Of a stretch of 64,000 nucleotides of DNA, positions 47,956-54,323 are shown in pieces (position 1 is the stretch's first letter; every line of letters starts with the position of its first letter). The position numbers and the translations under genes were made by a program. A model generated the notes under the pieces. That model did no database searches. It was not told where the DNA came from and saw only the letters and a program-made list of their open reading frames with translations. The stretch is from NCBI GenBank assembly GCA_902800525.1, contig CADCEV010000002.1:31695-95694 (forward strand), given 5' to 3'. Origin of the DNA: an uncultured Bacteroidales bacterium. Its GTDB lineage: Bacteria; Bacteroidota; Bacteroidia; Bacteroidales; Paludibacteraceae.

Positions 47956-48695
47956 TAAAGAAGATTCTCTTTTCTCAACCTCGACCGGAGTCGCAACATA
48001 ATCCGTACACCCGTCTGGAGGAGATGTACAATGTACAATGTGATTTTTATCAGTTCATTCATATTGAAGGACTGAGTGCGAAGGAGTTTCGTTTGCAGCG
48101 AATTAACCCCATGGATTACACGGCGGTTATTCTGAACTCACGCCTTGGAGCGGAGCATTATTTCCGTTTGTGCGAGGAGATGAGGCTGACGGTGCCCGAG
48201 TCGATGCACTATTATTGTAACTCGGAGCAAGTAGGACTCTATCTGCAGAAGTTTATCAATTATCGCAAACGCAAGGTGTTCTTCCCGGAAACCGGTAATA
48301 AGTTCGAAGACCTTCTGCCGGCTATGCACCGTCGTCCGAACGAGAAATACCTCATGGTTTTCTCGGATATTCATACCGACGACCAGATCAATATGTTTGC
48401 CGAGAACGGCATTGAGGTCACGCCGGCTATTATGTACCGCACCGTGACCACACCATGGCCTGCTGACAAACCCTTTGACTATGATATAGTAGCGATCTTC
48501 ACGCCCGCCGGTGTGACATCTCTGCGTGAGAACTTCCCCGATTGGAAACAGGGCAAAACGCTCATCGCGGCGTTCGGAGAAGGAACGATCCGTGCGTTGG
48601 AGGATGCCGGTTACCGCGTGGATATAGAGGCAGGACAGGGCAAAGCCTTTGCTTCGCTCCCTATGGCTATTGCCGATTATCTGGACAAAGAATAA
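47952..48695 (+). CDS. hemD: Uroporphyrinogen-III synthase
   Basis: Closes hydroxymethylbilane to uroporphyrinogen III in tetrapyrrole synthesis. 247 aa. HemD proteins are poorly conserved, but the two-domain pattern is present: VILNSRLGAEHYF in domain 1 and AIFTPAGVTSLRENF with IAAFGEGTIRALEDAGY in the C-terminal part. Overlaps DUF4271 by 4 bases. Other haem genes are not adjacent; downstream are rnpA and yidD, an arrangement common in Bacteroidales. Confidence 0.88.
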   Translation: MIKKILFSQPRPESQHNPYTRLEEMYNVQCDFYQFIHIEGLSAKEFRLQRINPMDYTAVILNSRLGAEHYFRLCEEMRLTVPESMHYYCNSEQVGLYLQKFINYRKRKVFFPETGNKFEDLLPAMHRRPNEKYLMVFSDIHTDDQINMFAENGIEVTPAIMYRTVTTPWPADKPFDYDIVAIFTPAGVTSLRENFPDWKQGKTLIAAFGEGTIRALEDAGYRVDIEAGQGKAFASLPMAIADYLDKE

Positions 48696-48698
48696 ATT

Positions 48699-48806
48699 GT
48701 GCATTGTAAATTGTGCATTGTGCATTGTGAAAATTTGGCTTGCCAAATAATCGTGCCCTTTAGGGCTAAGAATTGTGAATTGTGCATTGTGAATTGTGAA
48801 TTGAAA
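48699..48806 (+). repeat. 7-bp array and AATAATCGTGCCC repeat upstream of rnpA
   Basis: TTGTGCA and TTGTGAA units in 7-bp register, interrupted by AATTTGGCTTGCCAAATAAT (palindromic) and GCCCTTTAGGGC (palindromic). The same composite recurs at 49496-49603. The array runs into the TTG start of rnpA. Confidence 0.75.
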
Positions 48807-49139
48807 AAGCATAGCAAACTATGCGGACAGATGCGTATTGCGGCACTCTATAAAGAGGGTAAACGCTTCACGTCCTGGCCGCTGCGGGTCACTTTTCAGC
48901 CTACTGAAGAGGAGACTCAGGTGCTTGTCTGGGCGCCTAAATCGCTCTTCAAGAGAGCGGTTAAGCGCAACCATCTCAGGCGGCTTATGCGTGAGGCGTA
49001 CAGGCTTCATCAGGACCTCTTGGGAGACAAGAATTACCTCTTGGCGTTCAATTATATGGATAAGGAGGAACAATCCTTTGCAGTTGTCGAAAAAGCCGTT
49101 GTAAAAGCCTTAAAAAAGATAACAAGCGATGGAAAATGA
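48801..49139 (+). CDS. rnpA: Ribonuclease P protein component
   Basis: Protein subunit of RNase P, which matures tRNA 5' ends. 113 aa from a TTG at 48801. The core PLRVTFQ...[34 protein letters not shown] is the family signature (RNR helix). Homology with other RnpA proteins begins about at this TTG ([20 protein letters not shown]); an ATG at 48831 would lose the first 10 of these residues. Upstream in-frame codons are repeat sequence. The TTG lies in the last unit of the array. yidD starts inside its 3' end. Confidence 0.92.
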   Translation: MKKHSKLCGQMRIAALYKEGKRFTSWPLRVTFQPTEEETQVLVWAPKSLFKRAVKRNHLRRLMREAYRLHQDLLGDKNYLLAFNYMDKEEQSFAVVEKAVVKALKKITSDGK

Positions 49140-49434
49140 CCAATCACCAATAACCAATCACCAATCCCCTCTCTCCCCCTCTAAGAGGGGGTCGGGGGGT
49201 GTCCTTGGACGGGGACGGCTTCTCCTCAGGAAGTTTTTCCTCCTCCCGGTCTATTTCTACCGCGTCTTTATCTCGCCTTTGACGCCGCCTTCATGCCGCT
49301 ATACACCGACGTGCAGTCAGTACATGGTCGAAGCCGTCCTTAAATACGGTATTTTCAAAGGAGGCTGGCTTGGCATTAAGCGCATTCTCCGCTGTCATCC
49401 ATGGGGAGGCTCCGGCTATGACCCTGTGCCGTGA
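49129..49434 (+). CDS. yidD: Membrane protein insertion efficiency factor YidD
   Basis: 101 aa. The conserved part starts near residue 30: [70 protein letters not shown], with the three conserved Cys. YidD aids YidC-dependent insertion at the inner membrane. The first 28 residues ([27 protein letters not shown]) are not part of the family. They are encoded by a CACCAAT-type 7-bp array and by the GC-rich palindromic element. No other start is available in frame before the conserved part, so the extension is probably translated. Confidence 0.93.
   Translation: MENDQSPITNHQSPLSPSKRGSGGVLGRGRLLLRKFFLLPVYFYRVFISPLTPPSCRYTPTCSQYMVEAVLKYGIFKGGWLGIKRILRCHPWGGSGYDPVP
49138..49203 (+). repeat. 7-bp CACCAAT array and GC-rich palindromic element in yidD
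   Basis: 49138-49165 repeats CACCAAT/AACCAAT units. 49166-49203 is CCCTCTAAGAGGG flanked by C and G runs, then GTCGGGGGG, the second copy of the element found in glgB. Confidence 0.75.
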
Positions 49435-49440
49435 TGGTGA

Positions 49441-49603
49441 CTGTGTCACGTTAAACCGTTAAACCGGTAAACTGTTAAATCGTTAAATTTCGTTTTTGCC
49501 AAATAATCGTGCCCTTTAGGGTTAAGAATTGTGAATTGTGAATTGTGAGAATTTGGCTCTGCCAAATAATCGTGCCCTTTAGGGCTAAGAATTGTAAATT
49601 GTC
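49441..49603 (+). repeat. 8-bp array plus two AATAATCGTGCCC repeats before trmD
   Basis: 49441-49490 is GTTAAACC/GTTAAATC in 8-bp register. 49496-49545 and 49558-49603 are two copies of TGCCAAATAATCGTGCC followed by CTTTAGGG and a 7-bp AATTGTG run. The rest of the gap holds no gene. Confidence 0.78.
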
Positions 49604-50284
49604 ATGCGTATCGATATCATCACATGTTGTCCCGAATTATTGGAGTCGCCGCTTAATCATTCCATTATTCAGCGTGCAAAGAACAAAGGTCTTTGCGAAA
49701 TCTACGTCCATAATCTCCGTGATTGGACGCTTGACAAGCACCGTAAGGTGGATGATTATGCTTTTGGTTTTGGTGCAGGTATGGTGCTTCAGATCGAGCC
49801 TATTGACCGTCTGATCACCCATCTTACTTCTGAGCGTCATTACGATGAGATCATCTTCACCGCGCCGGACGGTGAGCGCTTTGACCAGAAAGCAGCGAAC
49901 GCACTCTCCCTCAAAGAGAACATCATCATCCTCTGCGGTCATTACAAGGGGGTGGACCAACGCGTGCGCGATCATCTTATTACGCGCGAGTATAGCATCG
50001 GCGATTTTGTCCTCACCGGTGGCGAAATGCCGGCGGCTATGATGACGGATGCGATAGTACGCCTTCTCCCCGGCGCACTGGGAGATGTCGAGTCAGCTCT
50101 CAATGACTCGTTCCAGGACGGACTTCTCGAAGCCGGTGTCTATACGCGTCCTGCGGAATACAAAGGCTGGAAAGTGCCTGAAATACTCCTCTCCGGCCAC
50201 CAAGCCAAGGTCGAAGAATGGCTCTACGAACAATCCCTCGCCCACACCCGCGATCGCCGCCCGGACTTATTGGACGAAAAATAG
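49604..50284 (+). CDS. trmD: tRNA (guanine37-N1)-methyltransferase
   Basis: Methylates G37 of tRNAs read by CNN codons, preventing frameshifts. 226 aa, family-typical. The SPOUT trefoil-knot motifs are [12 protein letters not shown] and [17 protein letters not shown]; the Asp-rich start is [12 protein letters not shown] (commonly DYxxGGGAGM; here GFG). The gene is followed by a terminator hairpin at 50307-50336 that is duplicated after the next gene. Confidence 0.97.
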   Translation: MRIDIITCCPELLESPLNHSIIQRAKNKGLCEIYVHNLRDWTLDKHRKVDDYAFGFGAGMVLQIEPIDRLITHLTSERHYDEIIFTAPDGERFDQKAANALSLKENIIILCGHYKGVDQRVRDHLITREYSIGDFVLTGGEMPAAMMTDAIVRLLPGALGDVESALNDSFQDGLLEAGVYTRPAEYKGWKVPEILLSGHQAKVEEWLYEQSLAHTRDRRPDLLDEK

Positions 50285-50306
50285 CAAAAAAGCAATTACC
50301 TTCCAT

Positions 50307-50336
50307 AAATCTGCATCCTAAGTGCAGATTTTTTTT
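50307..50336 (+). terminator. Terminator of trmD (copy A)
   Basis: AAATCTGCA pairs with TGCAGATTT around a short loop, then a T run. Nearly the same hairpin recurs at 51851-51879. Confidence 0.88.
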
Positions 50337-50363
50337 GTTTCAGCGCGAAAAAAGAGAGAATTA

Positions 50364-50395
50364 TTTGCATATATCAGAAAAAAGTAGTACCTTTG
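50364..50395 (+). promoter_or_regulatory. Promoter of the AAA/DUF4143 gene
   Basis: -33 TTTGCATATATCA, A-tract, GTAG then -7 TACCTTTG followed by CA; 20-bp gap. The predicted 5' end is near 50401. Confidence 0.88.
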
Positions 50396-50422
50396 CATCC
50401 GAAAAAGTGTAAAGTTGCATCC

Positions 50423-50480
50423 AAAACTCACCCGATAAAATGTAATCGCGTGAATAAAACTCGCCCGATAAAATGTAATA
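50423..50480 (+). repeat. Two 22-bp direct repeats in the AAA/DUF4143 leader
   Basis: AACTCaCCCGATAAAATGTA and a second copy with G for the variable base, about 35 bp apart, between the promoter and the start codon. Position suits an operator or RNA-level control. Confidence 0.75.
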
Positions 50481-50497
50481 AGCAAAAAAACGATAGT

Positions 50498-51826
50498 ATG
50501 TACAAACGTAAAATTGAAGAGGTATTACTTAGCTGGAAAAACAATCCACGCCATAAACCGCTTGTGATAAAAGGTGTCAGACAGTGTGGCAAGACCAGTT
50601 CCGTTAAGCAATTTGCACAACACCATTATGAGCATGTTGTGTACCTTGATTTTCGCGAGGATCCTAAACTCATTTCTCTTTTCGACGATTCACTCAAAGT
50701 GGACTATCTGACGATGGCTCTTACTGCTGCTATTCCGGATTCGCACTTTGTACCGGGGAAAACGTGCCTTATATTGGATGAAATACAAGATTGTCCTCGA
50801 GCTCGCGGAGCTCTGAAATTCTTTTGTATGGACGGACGATATGATGTCATTTGCACAGGTTCACTATTAGGCGTAAATGGCTATCAAACACCCGAACAAA
50901 AGAAACGCTCCGAGTTGTCGTCTATTCCGGTTGGATTTGAAGATATTCGTGAAATGTACCCTATGGACTTTGAGGAATGGCTTTGGGCGAACGGAATCAA
51001 TGATGATGTAACTCAGTATTTGCGCGGCCAAATGGAAAATGAGCAACCTGTAATGCAGGGTATTCACTTACGTTTGCGCCAACTGCTTCTGGAGTATGTT
51101 ATTGTCGGCGGCATGCCGGAAGCTGTTCAAACATTCCTTCTCACCCATGATGTCAACGAACTCAAACGAGTTCAACGTGCTATCTTAGATGAATATAAAG
51201 GCGATATGATTAAGTATGCACGTACGGAAGACAAATCCCGCATTCGCGAGTGCTTTGAGTCTATTCCTCGCCAATTGGCGCGCGAGAACAAGAAATTTAC
51301 CTATTCGTTGGTACGCTCAGGAGGACGAAGCAAAGAGTATGCAGGTAGTCTGCAATGGATCGAAGATGCTGGGATTATTCAGCGCTGTTACAACTTGCAA
51401 ATCACTGAGTTGCCTTTGGACGGGAATGCTATACAAGATCATTTCAAAGTTTATATGGCAGACACTGGACTCTATGTTAGCATGTTGGAAGAGCATACAC
51501 AATCGGACATCCTGCAAGGCAATCTCCTTAGTTACAAAGGTGCAATTTTTGAGAACCTAATGGCTGATTTCTTAGGAAAGAAGGGATATAAACTTTATTT
51601 CTATCACAAACCGGATAGCATCGAACTGGATTTCCTAATGAGATTCCATGATGAATGTACGGTTATTGAATGCAAGGCTACTACGGGCAACGCCAAATCT
51701 TTGAAGACTGTTTTGAGCCATCCTGAAAAATATCATGTCTTCCACGCATTAAAGTTTGGTGATTATAATATTGGTCGGAATGGAGCAATACTCACGCTAC
51801 CGTTCTATATGGCTTACCTCATATAG
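50498..51826 (+). CDS. AAA ATPase with DUF4143 nuclease-like domain
   Basis: 442 aa from the ATG at 50498; the upstream in-frame ATG lies within the promoter. Walker A is GVRQCGKTSSVKQF (about residue 23-36), Walker B is CLILDEIQDCPRA, followed by a sensor segment DVICTGSLLGV. The C-terminal DUF4143 domain (about 200-440) includes a PD-(D/E)xK-like stretch ELDFLMRFHDECTVIECKATTG. Such orphan ATPases are common in Bacteroidetes accessory DNA; their substrate is unknown. The gene is bounded by duplicated terminator-promoter segments. Confidence 0.93.
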   Translation: MYKRKIEEVLLSWKNNPRHKPLVIKGVRQCGKTSSVKQFAQHHYEHVVYLDFREDPKLISLFDDSLKVDYLTMALTAAIPDSHFVPGKTCLILDEIQDCPRARGALKFFCMDGRYDVICTGSLLGVNGYQTPEQKKRSELSSIPVGFEDIREMYPMDFEEWLWANGINDDVTQYLRGQMENEQPVMQGIHLRLRQLLLEYVIVGGMPEAVQTFLLTHDVNELKRVQRAILDEYKGDMIKYARTEDKSRIRECFESIPRQLARENKKFTYSLVRSGGRSKEYAGSLQWIEDAGIIQRCYNLQITELPLDGNAIQDHFKVYMADTGLYVSMLEEHTQSDILQGNLLSYKGAIFENLMADFLGKKGYKLYFYHKPDSIELDFLMRFHDECTVIECKATTGNAKSLKTVLSHPEKYHVFHALKFGDYNIGRNGAILTLPFYMAYLI

Positions 51827-51850
51827 TTTTTTGTTCCGTCACTTATAAAC

Positions 51851-51879
51851 AAATCTGCATCACAAGTGCAGATTTGTTT
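51851..51879 (+). terminator. Terminator of the AAA/DUF4143 gene (copy B)
   Basis: AAATCTGCA / TGCAGATTT hairpin followed by GTTTTG, matching copy A at 50307. The match continues through a decayed promoter copy to about 51939. Confidence 0.8.
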
Positions 51880-52073
51880 TGTGTCTGTCGGAAAAAGAGC
51901 GATTTATTCGCATATATCAGAAAAAGGCAGTGATTTTTTCAGTCTAATGCAACAATTCTTGTGTTATTAGAGTGTATAAATCATAAGTAAAAGTATGTTT
52001 TTCGAAAAATTTGTTCTTTTTTGTTAACTCGGTTTTGCAAAAATATGTTTTTTAACACTTTTTTTGCAAAATA

Positions 52074-52105
52074 TTTGGTCAGTTCGTAAAAAAGCAGTAC
52101 CTTTG
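52074..52105 (+). promoter_or_regulatory. Promoter of a short transcript
   Basis: -33 TTTGGTCAGTTCG, A-rich gap, GCAG then -7 TACCTTTG followed by CA; 20-bp spacing. No annotated gene starts within 500 bp; a terminator lies 50-75 bp downstream. Confidence 0.86.
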
Positions 52106-52111
52106 CACCGT

Positions 52112-52184
52112 GTTTTTCATGGTATTAGATTTAAGGTTAAGTAAAAAGATTGGGATGTCGGGAGACATCCTTCTTTGTTTTTAG
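52112..52184 (+). ncRNA. Candidate small RNA or leader peptide, about 70 nt
   Basis: It runs from the expected 5' end (7 nt after the -7 box at 52098) to a hairpin GGATGTC-ggga-GACATCC with a T-rich tail. A 21-codon ORF (ATG at 52119, MVLDLRLSKKIGMSGDILLCF) spans it and stops in the terminator, so a tiny peptide is an alternative. I do not recognise either. The rest of the 51940-52440 gap holds A/T-rich sequence and simple repeats (52250-52310). Confidence 0.5.
52156..52184 (+). terminator. Terminator of the short transcript
   Basis: GGATGTC / GACATCC, 7-bp stem, 4-nt loop, then TTCTTTGTTTTT. Confidence 0.8.
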
Positions 52185-52249
52185 TCGTTCCCCTTTTTCA
52201 TATACTATCCTGTTCAGAAGTCATTCTGTCATCCCGCAGCGGTTGATCA

Positions 52250-52310
52250 GCCACTCTCGCGCCACTCTCACGCCACTCATTGTGCATTGTGCATTGTGCA
52301 TTGTGCATTG
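52250..52310 (+). repeat. 11-bp array followed by 7-bp array
   Basis: Three 11-bp units of GCCACTCTCGC type (52250-52282), then about four TGTGCAT-type 7-bp units (to 52310). Intergenic. Confidence 0.75.
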
Positions 52311-52440
52311 TTTTCGCCCCTCTTTCGCGGGTCTTTCGGGATGTCAAATCATTTTTTGAAACATTTTTCCTCATTTTATGGAGACAAATTGACGGAAATA
52401 TGCAACAAACTGCCAAAATACCCATTTTTGCTAACTCAAA

Positions 52441-52472
52441 TTTGCATATTTAAAATAAATTTTATATCTTTG
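52441..52472 (+). promoter_or_regulatory. Promoter of the surface-protein operon
   Basis: -33 TTTGCATATTTAA, T/A-rich gap, -7 TATCTTTG followed by CA; 20-bp spacing. About 150 bp of leader follow before the first ATG at 52622. No other promoter is seen before 62676, so the DUF1016 gene and the large surface protein may be read from here. Confidence 0.82.
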
Positions 52473-52621
52473 CACCCGAATTTGGATAATTTAGCGATAT
52501 AATCTCAAAAGATTCAGGTAAGCGTTATGGACTAAATGACATCCGTGATGCGAGAAGAAACTGAAACTGAAACACACAAACAGGCTAATAACCAATTTAA
52601 TAACCTAAAAAATTTACTAAT

Positions 52622-53058
52622 ATGAAAAACATTTTGACTTCGATTGCCCGTGAGGGTAATGCGGAGGGATTTTCAAACACAAGGGAGGGTATTTCGCAGC
52701 ATGAAGCCTTGATTATTGCAGAGCAATTTTCGCAAGTACGCGCATCGCGATTGGATGGTGTGCCCGTAACAAATGGTTGGATGCTCACACCGAGCGAAGA
52801 CCGAGCGAAGACCGAGAGAAAAGCAACGGTCGCGTATACCTTTGCAATAACCTTGGTGTGGTAAATGATTTGAGTTAGGAGATGCGGCAAGAGTTGGATA
52901 ATATCTACAATGCAATTGGGGCATTGAGTATCAAATATCAAGAGCCGCCAAAGAAAGACAAACCGAATCCTGTAGGTTTTGCTGCAACCGAGACGGAGTT
53001 GGAGTTGAACTTTGCGGTACTAAAGGTTAAACATACCATCAAACGCAAAAAGAAATAA
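52622..53058 (+). pseudogene. Broken small gene with 11-bp frame-switching repeat
   Basis: An ORF of 80 codons (MKNILTSIAREGNAEGFSN...) ends at 52864. A second open stretch in another frame, 58 codons from ATG 52882, ends at 53058 (MRQELDNIYNAIGALSIKYQEPP...FAVLKVKHTIKRKKK). Between them is an 11-bp array (52790-52822). Deleting one 11-bp unit joins the first frame to SNGRVYLCNNLGVVNDLS, which runs to a TAG at 52876, six bases before the second ORF and in its frame. So this looks like one gene of about 145 codons, broken by an extra repeat unit and a nonsense codon. The family is not recognised. Confidence 0.55.
52790..52822 (+). repeat. 11-bp array at the frame break
   Basis: CCGAGCGAAGA twice exactly, then CCGAGAGAAAA. 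The 11-bp unit is not a multiple of 3, so each gain or loss changes the frame. Confidence 0.85.
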
Positions 53059-53081
53059 CATAAAAAACACAAAGATAGAAA
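53057..53081 (+). repeat. 25-bp direct repeat, left of the DUF1016 gene
   Basis: AACATAAAAA followed by ACACAAAGATAGAAA, directly before the DUF1016 start. The right copy is at 54208-54231. Confidence 0.8.
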
Positions 53082-54209
53082 ATGGCAGAAGAGATAGAGA
53101 AATATAGTAAAGACGAGAAGCAATTTATCGCTGAGGTAAAGCGAATAGTTGCTTTTGCGCGTGATGCTGCTTACCGTGCTGCGAATCTGATGCAGATTGC
53201 AAGCAATTGGATGGTAGGTAAACGCATAGTTGAGCAAGAGCAAAATGGAGCAACTCGCGCTGATTATGGAAAACGAGTTATAGAGATGCTTTCCATAGAA
53301 CTGACGGCGGAGTATGGCGAAGGTTACTCGGCGACAAACCTGCGCAATATGCGTAAATTCTATCTCACATTTGGCAATTTGGAGATTCAGCAGACGCTGC
53401 CTGCTGAATTCCGAACATTGGTTGAAAAAAATCAGCAGACGGTGTCTGCTAAATTCGCAGAGCACACGATTCCTGTTTTTCCGCAGTTGTCATGGTCGCA
53501 CTACGAGCGTTTGATGCGGGTGGAAAATGAAGAAGCAAGACTATGGTATCTAAAAGAAGCGGCACAGCAGATGTGGGCAGTCCGCACATTAGATAGGAAC
53601 ATAAGTACGCAATATTATGAAAGGTTAATGCTTTCAAGCGATAAAGAGCCCGTTGTGCGCGAAATGCAGCAAAAAACCGAGGCCTACCAAAAAGATGTGA
53701 GAGCATACATAAAAAATCCTGTAATAGCAGAATTCTTGGGGCTAAAAGAACATCCGTCGCTTCACGAATCTACTATTGAGGAGGCGATATTATCCAATAT
53801 GCAGCAATTTTTAATGGAGTTGGGCAAAGGATTTGCATTTGTAGCGCGTCAACAACACATTAAGACAGAAGAGAACGATTATTACATAGACTTGGTGTTC
53901 TATAATTATATACTCAAATGCTTCGTTTTGGTGGATTTGAAAGCCAATAAATTGAGTTATCAAGACGTTGGGCAAATGGATATGTATCTGCAAATGTATG
54001 ATGAGTTGCGCAAACAGCCAGATGACAATCCTACGATAGGCATTATACTATGCTCGGATACAGATGGAGATGTAGTTCGCTATTCATCGCTGTCAAAAAA
54101 CGATCAATTATATGCATCTAAATATAAACTCTACCTGCCGTCAGAGGAAGAATTGAGAAGAGAGATAGAGAAACAGAAAGAAATTTATCAATTACAACAC
54201 GAAAAATAA
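53082..54209 (+). CDS. DUF1016 (YhcG-type) PD-(D/E)xK nuclease protein
   Basis: 375 aa. The N-terminal DUF1016 winged-helix-like part (about 5-170) contains NWMVGKRIVEQEQNGATRADYGKRVIEML and LSWSHYERLMRVENEEARLWYLKEA. The C-terminal nuclease domain (about 200-360) shows HIKTEENDYYIDLVFYNYILKCFVLVDLKANKLSYQDVGQMDMYL, with the Asp and DxK catalytic residues of the PD-(D/E)xK fold. No restriction-modification or transposase gene is beside it. A QQT-L/V-x-A repeat lies between the halves. The gene sits between 25-bp direct repeats. Confidence 0.92.
   Translation: MAEEIEKYSKDEKQFIAEVKRIVAFARDAAYRAANLMQIASNWMVGKRIVEQEQNGATRADYGKRVIEMLSIELTAEYGEGYSATNLRNMRKFYLTFGNLEIQQTLPAEFRTLVEKNQQTVSAKFAEHTIPVFPQLSWSHYERLMRVENEEARLWYLKEAAQQMWAVRTLDRNISTQYYERLMLSSDKEPVVREMQQKTEAYQKDVRAYIKNPVIAEFLGLKEHPSLHESTIEEAILSNMQQFLMELGKGFAFVARQQHIKTEENDYYIDLVFYNYILKCFVLVDLKANKLSYQDVGQMDMYLQMYDELRKQPDDNPTIGIILCSDTDGDVVRYSSLSKNDQLYASKYKLYLPSEEELRREIEKQKEIYQLQHEK
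53390..53456 (+). repeat. In-frame palindromic repeat pair in the DUF1016 gene
   Basis: ATTCAGCAG...CTGCTGAAT (53390-53414) and AGCAGAC...GTCTGCT (about 53433-53449), 48 bp apart, encoding QQTLPAEF and QQTVSAKF. Each copy can form a hairpin. Confidence 0.7.
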
Positions 54210-54231
54210 CATAAAAACACAAAGATAGAAA
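54208..54231 (+). repeat. 25-bp direct repeat, right of the DUF1016 gene
   Basis: AACATAAAAACACAAAGATA followed by GAAA; matches 53057-53081 with one A fewer. A shorter third copy (AACATAAAAACACAA) stands at 54306-54320 before the next start. A hairpin TCCCGAT/ATCGGGA lies at 54266-54284. Confidence 0.8.
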
Positions 54232-54323
54232 TAATCGGTCCGGAGCCGAAGCAAAGCCGAGCCAATCCCGATCCATTATCGGGAGATAACGACCCAAAGA
54301 GAAAAACATAAAAACACAATATC

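Noticed and set aside
50393-50497. Longer start for the AAA/DUF4143 protein, with a KTHPIKCN-type repeat
   Set aside because: The ATG at 50393 is inside the -7 box, so it would not be in the mRNA; the repeat is a leader DNA repeat.
51851-51939. Second promoter copy after the AAA/DUF4143 gene as an active promoter
   Set aside because: The -33 is TTCG and the -7 box reads TGATTTTT, so it is probably inactive.
52250-52310. Possible CRISPR array
   Set aside because: Repeats are 11 and 7 bp long with no spacers, and no cas genes are present.
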